Of a DNA stretch of 61,044 bases, positions 31,911-40,689 are shown piece by piece; positions within the stretch are counted from its first letter, which is position 1, and every line of letters starts with the position of its first letter. Below the pieces are notes generated by a model. The model ran no database searches. It saw nothing but the letters and a program-made list of their open reading frames with translations, and was not told where the DNA came from. The translations under genes were made by a program, and so were the position numbers. This DNA is from a virus, in the IMG/VR virus record IMGVR_UViG_3300009508_001114, positions 1 through 61,044 of that record; one strand, written 5' to 3'.

Positions 31911-33059
31911 ATGAGAGCTAACGAATTTATAAGTGAAACCAGACGCTTATTCGAACTAAAAAAATTAGGTAGGGCCTTTAATCATTTAGAGGACTTGGTA
32001 TTCTTTTATGGTACCAAAGGTGTGCAAGAAGCATTAGCACATTTGCGTGAATTAGCCACGCAACAAGGAGCAGAAAGTATACGTATGAAGTGGGACGGTG
32101 CTCCACAAGTATACTGGGGTAGAGAGCAAAAAGGTGGCCCTCTTGTGTTAACTGGTCATAATGGCTGGTTAAGAGGGGCCAAAACTACTAGCCCTAAAGA
32201 ATTAGAAGATTTTATAGCAAATCAGAGCGGCAAGCCTGGCACTCCAGAAGAGAAAGCCAAACGTGATGCATTTGCAAAACAGTTTGCTAGTTGGTATCCA
32301 GCATTAGATAAAGCAACACCCAGTGACTTTGTGGGGTTTGTGTATGCAGATGGATTGTTCTTTGAACGTCCTAAACTGGATGAGAACGGTGTGTACAACT
32401 TTTGTCCAAATCCCAAAAGTGACACATGCTATCATGTAAGAGCAGATTCGGAGCTTGGTAAAAAGATCAGCCAAGCGGATATAATGTTAGTAGGACATGC
32501 CAGTTTTCCAGAGTTTGGTGCACCAGATGCAGCCCAGCAACCAATAAGTGATTTTACAATGTTCAACAGTAATCCTGAAGTTATTGTGTTGGGTCCAGTA
32601 TATAACACTAAACCTGTTAAGGTTGACACTGCTAAACTGGACAAAGCAGAGCAGTATGCTAGTTCACACGGCGGCAGAATAGACAGCTTCCTAGCAGGTA
32701 TGAAAGGTTTAGGCGATCTTAAAGAAATCTTATATCGTTACGTTAACCAAACAGCCAAAGCAAAACAACTAGATCAGCTAGGTAGTCAGCATTTTTATAA
32801 CTGGTTAAAGACTAGCAAAGTCAGCGAACCAAAACAAGAAAAAATAGCAGAGTTAGATCAGGCTAACGGAAATGTTATAGATGAAATCTTTACACTGGTT
32901 AAAGATATACAAGGTGCTAAGAACAGCATCATAGATCAATTAGAAGGCGAGCGTGGTGAGATTTGGGACACCAACGGTGAAGGTCATGTTCGTTACGCAG
33001 ATGGTAGCAAAGAGCTAGGCAATGTAAAATTTGTTCCTAGGCACAAGTGGACACCATAA
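31911..33059 (+). CDS. KxDG ligase-like nucleotidyltransferase, possible internal protein
   Basis: 382 residues. MKWDGAP with Lys60, Asp62 and Gly63 matches motif I (KxDG) of covalent nucleotidyltransferases (DNA/RNA ligases, capping enzymes). FVGFVYADGLFFE near 140 could be motif III, GEGHV (356-360) motif IV and VKFVPRHK with Lys373/Lys379 motif V. Order and spacing are right, but the body is unlike known ligases. The N-terminus MRANEFISE resembles a T4 capsid-targeting peptide. Starts one base after the previous stop. Confidence 0.6.
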   Translation: MRANEFISETRRLFELKKLGRAFNHLEDLVFFYGTKGVQEALAHLRELATQQGAESIRMKWDGAPQVYWGREQKGGPLVLTGHNGWLRGAKTTSPKELEDFIANQSGKPGTPEEKAKRDAFAKQFASWYPALDKATPSDFVGFVYADGLFFERPKLDENGVYNFCPNPKSDTCYHVRADSELGKKISQADIMLVGHASFPEFGAPDAAQQPISDFTMFNSNPEVIVLGPVYNTKPVKVDTAKLDKAEQYASSHGGRIDSFLAGMKGLGDLKEILYRYVNQTAKAKQLDQLGSQHFYNWLKTSKVSEPKQEKIAELDQANGNVIDEIFTLVKDIQGAKNSIIDQLEGERGEIWDTNGEGHVRYADGSKELGNVKFVPRHKWTP

Positions 33060-33073
33060 ACAGAGGATAAAAT

Positions 33074-35305
33074 ATGCCAACATTTAACGACGGCGCTACT
33101 AATTTAAGTATTAGAACAATTTTAAATAGTAACGGGATACGGAAAAATAATTACAGTGCAACAACTGGACCAACAGCATCTGCAGATGCTATTTCTGGAT
33201 ATGAAATAGGTTCTTTATGGTTTGATGTTGCTACAGCTAAAGTATATTTTGCAAACGATGTTACAACAGGGGCAGCAATTTGGATAGAAGTAGCTAAAGC
33301 ATCTGACGAATCAGATAATCAAACATTATCCTGGAATGCAGTATCTGGTGAACTAACAATATCAGGCGGAAATACCATATCTGGGGTAGGCACACAAAAT
33401 ATATTTAATAATTTCAGTGTGTCTGGACAAACTTCTTTAACACCAGATACTGACGGTGACGAGATTACTTTTGTAGCTGGAACTGGTATGACTATTACTA
33501 CCAATGACATAGATAAATCAATTACATTTGATTCATCAGATACTACAAATAGTTTTAGCAGTATTGCAGTAGCAACACAAAATAATGTTGTTGCTGATTC
33601 AGGAACAGATACATTAACATTTGTTGCTGGTACTAATATGTCTATTGCTACAAATGCAGCTACTGATACAATTACTTTTAATACAACTGCTATTTCTAGT
33701 TCGGGTGTGTTAGCATTGGGCGAAGGAAACTGGGCAGGAAACATTGTACCTATTGCAGACTCGACATATAATTTAGGTAATGAGACTAAGGGTTGGAATA
33801 ATGTATATGTAAGGGGTAACTTAGTAACCACAGGCGCTACAGTTGTTGGATTATCTACACTCAGTATTACTGAAGACACAAATTTATATTATACGCAGGC
33901 AAGGGTCGAAAGCGATGGTATTGCAATTGTTCCCGGCGGAAGTGTTACAGGAACTGTAGGTGATGTTAGAATGCAATATGGTACTGCATATGACGATGCT
34001 GGCGGATCTTTGCCACCACAAGCTGGATCATTCTTTTTTGATTCAGGAAACGCTACGCTTAAAGTTTTTAGTAGCACTGCAGGTAATATCTTTGTTGACG
34101 CTGGGAAAGTTCCTTTAACTGTACAAGATGATACACTGATTAATGAGTACTACATATATGTCGGTAATCCAGTTAATAAATTATCAGCTATCCAAGATTA
34201 TCGCCAGTCGAATACAGGTTTGGCTTATGACCAAGAATTTGCTTATTTAGATCAAGCATTTAAATTTATTATGGAAAATCCTATAGATGAAGTTGGTACT
34301 ATAGATCCTAGTTATGGAAACACTCAACGTAAGGCGGTTTACGTTATCGCCTTAGAAGAAAGTGTTACCCACATTCCCAATCCAACCACTAATTACGATA
34401 GTTTTGATCTATGGAATGTAAATCATCAAATATTGTTGCTCAATCAGAATGCGTTAAACCCAACACCTGCAATAGCAGAATGTTATGCTGTCATAGACGT
34501 TGACCTTAAATTGTGGGGGATACCTCTGTTTCAACCCGCAACAAAAGATCTAAAATTTGCTGGGAGGCTTGATGCAACGGATTGTCATATTAGAACTGCT
34601 AATAATAGTCAAGGGTTTGGGCCAACGATTTTCGAAGATGACATTTGGATAACTAATAGCTTTTTCCGATTAAATAACTGTGATTTTAAACCTATTGGTT
34701 CTAAGCAAATCGGCATTTGGGATAATTCAGTGGCGGATATTGATATTTACGCTGTTGATGAAACAAGTGGCACCCTGAAATTAGCAGCAATCTCATCGGT
34801 AATTGTGGTTGATCAAAATGCCAGCAATATTTCATTGCGAGATGTGAATTCGTGGGACAATTCGTTAATTAGGTTTACTTCTGATGTAACCGTTAGTGGC
34901 ACTATCTCTGCCAGAAATAGTGAAATTCGTATACCAAGTAGTTTAACATTTAATGGAGCTTCTGCACGTTTTAATTTAGAACAAACTGGTAAAGTAATAT
35001 ATGGGTCCGTGAATGCGGTACTAAGCACATCTCATATTATGGGTGGAGATACTATATCGCACCCTGATGCTCAGCCATTCCTAGATTTATCAGAAGCAAG
35101 CTGGAAAGATGGCGTCAAAACTATTAACACTGGAGCTGGATATAATCAAATAGGCCAATATAGAGGCACCTTTAGATTACCTAACATCGACACTACAGCA
35201 CGTAATTCACTAACAGCCGCAAATGGTGATATGATTTACAACACCACTGACAGTAAATTACAGGGTTATCAAGCAGGTGCTTGGATTAACATAGACGGAA
35301 CCTAA
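33074..35305 (+). CDS. Tail fibre or adhesin
   Basis: 743 residues. Starts MPTFNDGATNLSIRTILNSN, a common start of phage fibres. Long T/S/N-rich beta-structured middle, PIADSTYNLGNETKGWNNVYV (a frequent fibre repeat), and the ending GDMIYNTTDSKLQGYQAGAW typical of fibre tips. Likely host recognition. No chaperone domain seen. AGAGGATAA precedes the ATG. Confidence 0.85.
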   Translation: MPTFNDGATNLSIRTILNSNGIRKNNYSATTGPTASADAISGYEIGSLWFDVATAKVYFANDVTTGAAIWIEVAKASDESDNQTLSWNAVSGELTISGGNTISGVGTQNIFNNFSVSGQTSLTPDTDGDEITFVAGTGMTITTNDIDKSITFDSSDTTNSFSSIAVATQNNVVADSGTDTLTFVAGTNMSIATNAATDTITFNTTAISSSGVLALGEGNWAGNIVPIADSTYNLGNETKGWNNVYVRGNLVTTGATVVGLSTLSITEDTNLYYTQARVESDGIAIVPGGSVTGTVGDVRMQYGTAYDDAGGSLPPQAGSFFFDSGNATLKVFSSTAGNIFVDAGKVPLTVQDDTLINEYYIYVGNPVNKLSAIQDYRQSNTGLAYDQEFAYLDQAFKFIMENPIDEVGTIDPSYGNTQRKAVYVIALEESVTHIPNPTTNYDSFDLWNVNHQILLLNQNALNPTPAIAECYAVIDVDLKLWGIPLFQPATKDLKFAGRLDATDCHIRTANNSQGFGPTIFEDDIWITNSFFRLNNCDFKPIGSKQIGIWDNSVADIDIYAVDETSGTLKLAAISSVIVVDQNASNISLRDVNSWDNSLIRFTSDVTVSGTISARNSEIRIPSSLTFNGASARFNLEQTGKVIYGSVNAVLSTSHIMGGDTISHPDAQPFLDLSEASWKDGVKTINTGAGYNQIGQYRGTFRLPNIDTTARNSLTAANGDMIYNTTDSKLQGYQAGAWINIDGT

Positions 35306-35308
35306 TAT

Positions 35309-36655
35309 ATGAAATTCAAAGATTATCTAACAGAAGCAGCAGGAGATACCGTTGGTGTTATGTTCGGTCGCTTCAATCCTCCTCATCGTGGCCACAAGGC
35401 TGCGTGGGAAATGGCATCAGAAAACGACCACTGGTACGTAGGCACTAACCAAAGTACTCAGGGTAAGAAAGATCCGCTGCCATACGATATCAAAATTGCA
35501 GCCATGGAGGCACTATGGCCAGAAGTAGGTAGCCACATAGTGCCAGAAACAAACTTGTTTACCCTTGCTACTAAAGTGTTTGCACAACACGGCAAAGTAA
35601 ATCTCACAGTATACACAGACGAAGATTGGTTAACCAAAACACTGGAAAAGTATAATGGTGAGGAAGGCAAACATGGATATTACGATTTTGAATCTATTAC
35701 TCAGAAACCAACTCCACGTCTCAGTTCAGCTACAGATGTACGAAACGCTGTGCTAGCAGATGATAGAGATGCGTTTGAAAGGGCTGCCGGAGTACCTGCA
35801 GACTTTAAAATACAAGGTAAAGACTTTTTTGATGTTGTTGCAGAATACTTGCTTCCACATCACCCAAAACCTGCACAAGAAGATAAATACAATAAAGAAG
35901 ATAGTTTAGAGGAATCTACAATGGATATGCAAACATTACGTCAACTAGCTGGACTGGAGCCTGAAGTACAAGAAGGTGCTCCTGTTGAATTTAAACCACA
36001 GCATGACTTGGACGATACAGCAAAGAAATTAGCAGGAATAGGACGTCTTATGATGGACATGGCTATGGGGCAACAGGACGATGCTGTTTCCAATGCAATG
36101 GCACAATTAGGCGATAGACTTGCTACTGGCGAGATCTCGTCCCAAGAAGATTTAGTAGGTTTCATTAAAAAGTCTAGAGCAGAGCCAGCAGCATTAAGCA
36201 ATGCTGTTACTGCAACAGTAGCCGCATATAACAAAGGCGAGAGAGCTGATCCAGTAGATGATCGTGTTAAAGGCAGAAAAACAGAGTATGTTCCGCCAGT
36301 AGAAGATGAAGATGAAGTAGAAGAAGAAGGGTTAGATCTTTCTAACATCAGAGACGACTATGGTGTACAAGAAGGCGAAGGCGGCACCTGCTCTTGTTGC
36401 GGTAATGAAATAACTGCTGAAGGTTGTGGCTGTGGTCCAGATTGCGAACACTGTGGCGGAATGGGCAAAACAGAAGCTGTTGAAGAAGGCGAAATGCCTA
36501 AAGGTTTAAAAGATTACTTAGACAAAAAGAATGGCAAGAAAGCTGACGAAGACGAAGATGATTCAGAAGAAGAAGTAGAAGAAGCTATTGAGGAAACTAC
36601 TGATAATGCTTATGCTGCTGCAATGGCTGAATTAAGAGCACTAGCAGGATTATAA
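35309..36655 (+). CDS. NMNAT/PPAT-like nucleotidyltransferase with acidic tail, possible internal protein
   Basis: 448 residues. Residues 15-190 are a nucleotidyltransferase: FGRFNPPHRGH (19-29) and LSSATDVR (138-145). The remainder is acidic and disordered, with two LRxLAGL segments (near 213 and at the very end) and a Cys-rich patch (CSCCGNEITAEGCGCG, then CEHCGG) that may bind zinc. The N-terminus MKFKDYLTEA strongly resembles T4 internal-protein targeting peptides, cut after Glu. NAD, CoA or other substrate not decided. Confidence 0.8.
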   Translation: MKFKDYLTEAAGDTVGVMFGRFNPPHRGHKAAWEMASENDHWYVGTNQSTQGKKDPLPYDIKIAAMEALWPEVGSHIVPETNLFTLATKVFAQHGKVNLTVYTDEDWLTKTLEKYNGEEGKHGYYDFESITQKPTPRLSSATDVRNAVLADDRDAFERAAGVPADFKIQGKDFFDVVAEYLLPHHPKPAQEDKYNKEDSLEESTMDMQTLRQLAGLEPEVQEGAPVEFKPQHDLDDTAKKLAGIGRLMMDMAMGQQDDAVSNAMAQLGDRLATGEISSQEDLVGFIKKSRAEPAALSNAVTATVAAYNKGERADPVDDRVKGRKTEYVPPVEDEDEVEEEGLDLSNIRDDYGVQEGEGGTCSCCGNEITAEGCGCGPDCEHCGGMGKTEAVEEGEMPKGLKDYLDKKNGKKADEDEDDSEEEVEEAIEETTDNAYAAAMAELRALAGL

Positions 36656-36656
36656 C

Positions 36657-37034
36657 ATGAACGAAATAGAACGCTTACAACAATTAGCAGGCATTGTAGA
36701 ACAACCACGTTCTACGACATTACTGTCAGAGGTAGATGTTAACGAAGGCGAAGGATCTGTAGATAAAGTTGCAGTAGGTCATATTGATAACGAAGCAGAC
36801 ATGATGCGTAAGCAGTTGTTCATTATGGGATCACAGTGTGTGGAACTTTACAAGATGTTAGGCGATATCGATAACGGTGATTTCCCACACTGGTGGCAAG
36901 CTAAAATTGTAAAGGCAGCAGACTACATTGGTGCTGCTCGTGACTATTTAGATTCAGAAGTTAATGCCCCTGAGCAAGAAACAATGGTATCAGATGATGC
37001 TGCTGATAGTTCAGACCCATCAGGCGTTAGTTGA
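36657..37034 (+). CDS. Late hypothetical with LAGI motif
   Basis: 125 residues. Starts MNEIERLQQLAGIVEQ, repeating the LxxLAG motif of the upstream protein, and continues with a helical domain (CVELYKMLGDIDNGDFPHWW). It overlaps nothing and ends 8 bases inside the 3' end of the convergent GH6 gene. Perhaps a virion or core protein. Confidence 0.7.
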   Translation: MNEIERLQQLAGIVEQPRSTTLLSEVDVNEGEGSVDKVAVGHIDNEADMMRKQLFIMGSQCVELYKMLGDIDNGDFPHWWQAKIVKAADYIGAARDYLDSEVNAPEQETMVSDDAADSSDPSGVS

Positions 37035-37881
37035 TCCAATAGGTATTTTCAACAAGAGTATTTGCATACTCAGGCCAAAATTTTCCAGCTCTAGGGCCAC
37101 CATTACACTGACCATCTGACTCGCCTGGTATTTTAATCCAAAGAAAAGCGTCACAAAGATCATGTCCAGTGTTAGTAGTTGGAGGAGTACCTAAACCCCT
37201 TCCTGGAGGATTACACCAGTCTTGGCCAAACGGTCCGCGACCATTTCTACTTGTATCTATAACAAAATGGTTAAACTTGGTGCATCTCCCTACTTCTAGT
37301 GCCCATTCCATACTTTCTTCTGTTGTCCTGTAGTTACTTACATTAACACTAAATCCTCTTACATTAGTATCTATTGGATTTAAGTCCATTACGCTGTTAA
37401 TTAAATTTCCTGCTGCCTCGGGATCTAGCCATAAACTATTACCTATGTCTAAATAAATTTTTGCATTACACGTATCTGATATAACACCAATAGCAGTAGC
37501 CATCGCTACCATACGTTCTTTTTTTTCTCCCTCGCTCATTTCGTTACAATGTGGCAATGCATCTGGTTCAAATATAACAATAGGTTCCCTACTACCTATA
37601 CCTAAACTTATTTCATTTACAAAAAGAATATAGTCTTCCATGGTTTTTGCGCCGCCGGCGCTATATTGCCCGATATCTCTATCTGGTAAGTTATAAATTA
37701 CAATCACAGGTAAACCAGGATGTGCTCTCGCTAACAATCGTTCAATGCTATAGCGTAAATTCTTAGAAGGTCTACTATACCAAAAACTCACAGGATATTT
37801 AAATATTTCTGCAACATTTTGAAATTTTTTTCTGTGATCTTTTACTCGGTCAAAGTCATTGACCCAAAACTTGTAGTCCAT
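37027..37881 (-). CDS. GH6 family glycoside hydrolase (endoglucanase/cellobiohydrolase-like)
   Basis: 284 residues, a bare catalytic domain. IVIYNLPDRDIGQYSAGGA with Asp69, IFEPDALPH with the catalytic-acid Asp107, YLDIGNSLWL, GFSVNVSNYRTT, FVIDTSRNGRGP, WCNPPGRGLG, and LWIKIPGESDG with Lys250 and Asp256 are all GH6 hallmarks. GH6 hydrolyses beta-1,4-glucans with inversion. No signal peptide and no carbohydrate-binding module. A late box 5 bases ahead makes a leaderless late mRNA likely. Convergent with the plus-strand block. Confidence 0.92.
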   Translation of the reverse strand: MDYKFWVNDFDRVKDHRKKFQNVAEIFKYPVSFWYSRPSKNLRYSIERLLARAHPGLPVIVIYNLPDRDIGQYSAGGAKTMEDYILFVNEISLGIGSREPIVIFEPDALPHCNEMSEGEKKERMVAMATAIGVISDTCNAKIYLDIGNSLWLDPEAAGNLINSVMDLNPIDTNVRGFSVNVSNYRTTEESMEWALEVGRCTKFNHFVIDTSRNGRGPFGQDWCNPPGRGLGTPPTTNTGHDLCDAFLWIKIPGESDGQCNGGPRAGKFWPEYANTLVENTYWIN

Positions 37882-37886
37882 GCAAC

Positions 37887-37894
37887 TATTTATT
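37887..37894 (-). promoter_or_regulatory. T4-type late promoter, leaderless
   Basis: AATAAATA, 5 bases before the GH6 ATG at 37881. Confidence 0.65.
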
Positions 37895-38192
37895 TAACGT
37901 GTTTACAAGATCCACGGAATGTGAATCCAGGACAGCTACACTTCCCGTCTACAATAGTATACACTTTGCCATTGCTGCCTTGCACAGTAATAGCATCTGC
38001 AGGTAACTTCTCGTCAAACTGTTCCAACTTCTTAAACTTGCGACGAGCTTTATCAAATTGCAAAGGACGGTTAAATGTCTTTAAACCAGTGCCGTTATCA
38101 AATGCAACCAACTTGCCTGATCCATTCACATGATAGATATGATTAGGAATAGGGTCATCCCATACAGTAATTTCTTGCAATACATCTATCAT
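37890..38192 (-). CDS. SWIM-type zinc-finger protein
   Basis: 100 residues from the ATG at 38192, which has GGGGA upstream and follows the previous stop by one base. The ending CSCPGFTFRGSCKHVK gives the CxC...CxH ligand set of the SWIM zinc finger, which binds DNA or protein. Its end overlaps the late promoter of the GH6 gene. Confidence 0.75.
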   Translation of the reverse strand: MIDVLQEITVWDDPIPNHIYHVNGSGKLVAFDNGTGLKTFNRPLQFDKARRKFKKLEQFDEKLPADAITVQGSNGKVYTIVDGKCSCPGFTFRGSCKHVK

Positions 38193-38193
38193 T

Positions 38194-38424
38194 TTAATCC
38201 CCTGACAAAACCATTTGAACTTTAGCAGCATCAACCTCATCCTGATTAATAACACTAAACTTCTTAATTGGATGGACTTCAGTTAATACGTCCTCACCAT
38301 CCTGATATTCACTTCGGACAAGGAATCCTTCAGCAACAATTTTTTCCAGCAGTGCAATAGGGAAAACAAAATCTTTGTATCCCGTGTCTAACCTTGCATA
38401 AACTATATTTTCTTTCTTAGTCAT
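38194..38424 (-). CDS. Hypothetical protein
   Basis: 76 residues, alpha/beta pattern (FPIALLEKIVAEGFLVRSEY). No family recognised. In the same operon as the SWIM protein. Confidence 0.7.
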   Translation of the reverse strand: MTKKENIVYARLDTGYKDFVFPIALLEKIVAEGFLVRSEYQDGEDVLTEVHPIKKFSVINQDEVDAAKVQMVLSGD

Positions 38425-38436
38425 TTACAATTTTCC

Positions 38437-39006
38437 TTAATTCTCGTTATGGAATACCAATCCTGTGAGTTTAACGTATGGTGCCCAAATAACACTCTTA
38501 CCGAGGTTCATTGTGGTTCTTTCACGTAACTCGTTTGTTGATTCTCGATCAAAACGGAAACCATACTTTTGCATTTGATCAAGCCAATATGGTTCGTGTT
38601 GTTCGTTGACGTGGTGGTGACCACCTTGACCAGGAGTTGCGTGTGTCATGAATAACATTTTGCACTTCTGAAATGCTTGCACGTAATTTGGAATGTATTG
38701 CTCGTAGACGTGCTCTACAAATTCTACTGACCAACAAAGGTCATACGTATTTTCGACTGGAGCAGGTCCTTCTTGAAAATCCCACATTGTAAAATTTTCT
38801 GCGATTTGCCATTGCTCTTGCGCTTTATCATCACCATCAATACCGTGAGCTTTAATACCACTACGAATAGCAGCCATTACCATACCACCAGGTCCACAAC
38901 CTACATCAAGCATTGATTTAACGTCGAACTTATCGATAGCGTAGTCTATTGCACCTTGATCAATATGTGTAAATCCGAAATGGCCGCCCAAATGTTTACC
39001 TTTCAT
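38437..39006 (-). CDS. SAM-dependent methyltransferase
   Basis: 189 residues. MLDVGCGPGGMV is the SAM loop; GIDGDD, DLCWSVEFVEHV and ATPGQGGHHHVNEQ continue the class I fold. The HHHVNEQ segment is typical of phage methyltransferases acting on small molecules or sugars. Substrate unknown. Confidence 0.82.
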   Translation of the reverse strand: MKGKHLGGHFGFTHIDQGAIDYAIDKFDVKSMLDVGCGPGGMVMAAIRSGIKAHGIDGDDKAQEQWQIAENFTMWDFQEGPAPVENTYDLCWSVEFVEHVYEQYIPNYVQAFQKCKMLFMTHATPGQGGHHHVNEQHEPYWLDQMQKYGFRFDRESTNELRERTTMNLGKSVIWAPYVKLTGLVFHNEN

Positions 39007-39337
39007 CTATTTTTGCCTCCTGGTGCGGGTTTAACAAATTCTGTGCTGCACTTAATACCCAACTATCTCTGTGTGGCAAGTTAAATCCAGTGCTACCATC
39101 CCAATCCACAAAGTACTCATCGAAACGGTCACTGTACGCTTTAGGATGTTCTTTTAGCAAACTGGCGAGCTCTTTGGCAGCATCATCAAATTTGTGATCA
39201 GTCCAGATGTTTTCATCTAAACAATAGTACAGACAACTGTGAACTAACATCTGCAATCGACGGCGCTTAATTAGCTCACCTATCTCAGAGTCTGGGTTAG
39301 GAAACTGATAACGCTCTTCTCCTTTCTTAGGAGCCAT
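38996..39337 (-). CDS. Hypothetical, LigA N-terminal-like segment
   Basis: 113 residues. LVHSCLYYCLDENIWTDHKF with later LLKEHPKA resembles the Ia domain of NAD-dependent DNA ligase (YYVLD.p.ISD.eYD...L..LE..HP). No ligase core is present. May be a distant relative only. Confidence 0.55.
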   Translation of the reverse strand: MAPKKGEERYQFPNPDSEIGELIKRRRLQMLVHSCLYYCLDENIWTDHKFDDAAKELASLLKEHPKAYSDRFDEYFVDWDGSTGFNLPHRDSWVLSAAQNLLNPHQEAKIDER

Positions 39338-39714
39338 TAGAACTCTCTCCCAAAATCAATGTTAGACCAACCTTCACTTTCACACATCCAAGCAGTACCA
39401 CATTTCTCGTTGACGATGATGTCACCGACAGAGACTGAATGCATTCTTGTGAATTTCTGAATACAAGAACCTTCAGGGCCGTAACCGTTACCAGTATGAA
39501 ACACGTCTTCAAGGGTATCAACACCCGTCACACGAGCAACTGATTGGAAGTGATCTTCCATCCAAGATTCATAGTGCTTAGATCCTTCCCTGAACTTGAC
39601 ATCGCGCTGGATTGCAATCTCAGGGAAGTCACCGAAGTCGCCATCCCAACCAACTGAATTCAAGTGGTCCATTGCTGCGTTACTGAGATGAAACTGGTGG
39701 ATTAAGTAAGACAT
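39337..39714 (-). CDS. Hypothetical protein
   Basis: 125 residues. The C-terminal part (TRMHSVSVGDIIVNEKCGTAW) is a pattern I have seen in phage proteins of unknown role. Overlaps the next start by one base. Confidence 0.7.
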   Translation of the reverse strand: MSYLIHQFHLSNAAMDHLNSVGWDGDFGDFPEIAIQRDVKFREGSKHYESWMEDHFQSVARVTGVDTLEDVFHTGNGYGPEGSCIQKFTRMHSVSVGDIIVNEKCGTAWMCESEGWSNIDFGREF

Positions 39715-39726
39715 TACGCTACCTCC

Positions 39727-39990
39727 TTAAACTAACTTGCAAATTTTAGACCAAAGCTGATTAATTTCTTCTGCGGAACGGAAGCCTGCTTCAAATACAC
39801 TTTCTAGACAACCAGCACTAGCTTCAATGAATGTACTGGAACACATTACCTGCGTTGCCATTCCACCGTTGCGGATAACAATGTCTGCAAGAGTTTGAGC
39901 GTCACGTCCAGCAGCGACAAACTCGTAATCTTTGTCACCACTGCGATACAACTCTAGAAGACCTTCATGGAGTGATATAAATTCGATCAT
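39727..39990 (-). CDS. Small early protein
   Basis: 87 residues, no family recognised. First gene behind early-promoter cassette F, with ribosome site AAAGAGAGC. Confidence 0.7.
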   Translation of the reverse strand: MIEFISLHEGLLELYRSGDKDYEFVAAGRDAQTLADIVIRNGGMATQVMCSSTFIEASAGCLESVFEAGFRSAEEINQLWSKICKLV

Positions 39991-40069
39991 TTTCTGCTCT
40001 CTTTATTTAATGTACTCGTTTATTATAGCAAAAAGGGCAGATATGTCAAGCTGTAAGTACTTGATTTTA
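39991..40069 (-). repeat. 79-bp early-promoter cassette F
   Basis: Identical over 79 bases to 42002-42080. It covers the ribosome site, leader, -10, -35 and first upstream box. Confidence 0.9.
40022..40049 (-). promoter_or_regulatory. Sigma70-type early promoter F with tandem boxes
   Basis: TTGACA (40044-40049), 16-base spacer, TATAAT (40022-40027). Upstream boxes ATCAAGTACTTACAGC (40050-40068) and ATCAAGCACTTACAAC (40086-40103), 36 bases apart. Confidence 0.9.
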
Positions 40070-40101
40070 AAGGGGGTTTTTTGTAGTTGTAAGTGCTTGA
40101 T

Positions 40102-40338
40102 TTATAAAGAGGTATCAGTGCTACTTTTTGAAGTTATTTGCACAAATTCTTCTAAATCTTGCTGTTCCCAGTGGATTGGATCAATATCCCAGTACTTGTA
40201 AGCGATTCTCAGCATGGTATCCAGCTCGTCATCACTGAGATTGCCAGTGTACCCTGTTTGCTCAGCGAAGTCAGATAACTCATCTCTGAGAGCTAATTTA
40301 CGCTGTCTGAATTCAACAAAATCGATTACGTTACTCAT
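40102..40338 (-). CDS. Small early protein
   Basis: 78 residues from the ATG at 40338 (ATGA overlap, AAGGA upstream). MSNVIDFVEFRQRKLALRDE is helical and basic; the rest acidic. Looks like the VIDFxxFR-start small proteins of phages. Function unknown. Confidence 0.7.
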   Translation of the reverse strand: MSNVIDFVEFRQRKLALRDELSDFAEQTGYTGNLSDDELDTMLRIAYKYWDIDPIHWEQQDLEEFVQITSKSSTDTSL

Positions 40339-40523
40339 TCCCATTCCTTTTCATTTTGTGCATTCATGTAAGCAAGAATGGCACAAACCACATTGAGTAT
40401 AATCACAAAGATTATTTCCTGCGTGGGGTGAATGTAGATATACGATAACACCCCAATCATAAACCCTACAATATTCGCATGCATCAAAAAATACGACACT
40501 GTTGATGGCTTAATACCAAACAT
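40335..40523 (-). CDS. Two-TM membrane protein
   Basis: 62 residues with helices at about 9-30 and 34-54, then a charged tail. No family recognised. Confidence 0.65.
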   Translation of the reverse strand: MFGIKPSTVSYFLMHANIVGFMIGVLSYIYIHPTQEIIFVIILNVVCAILAYMNAQNEKEWE

Positions 40524-40524
40524 G

Positions 40525-40689
40525 TTAATCAGCTTCCAACTCTAGATCAAAACGCTCGCTCAGTTCATTGGCATCCAGCATCTCACCAATGTCATGATCA
40601 CCCATCCATTTGGCACACATTATCAGTGCCATCATAGGATCTAAGTTACCATCCTCGACTAGATCGAATAGCCTGTCCATGTTCTTCAT
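40525..40689 (-). CDS. 54-residue acidic protein
   Basis: ATG at 40689 behind GGGGG; MKNMDRLFDLVEDGNLDPMM... ends LEAD. Overlaps the lipoprotein stop by four bases and ends one base before the next gene. Contains a helical region rich in Met. Confidence 0.7.
   Translation of the reverse strand: MKNMDRLFDLVEDGNLDPMMALIMCAKWMGDHDIGEMLDANELSERFDLELEAD

Noticed and set aside
33319-33879. A 186-codon antisense frame in the tail fibre gene
   Set aside because: It is the shadow of a repetitive T/V-rich coding region; no promoter or ribosome site and no recognisable domain.
35941-36348. Serine-rich antisense frame in the nucleotidyltransferase gene
   Set aside because: Low-complexity S/T/P arises from the opposite strand of an E/D-rich tail.
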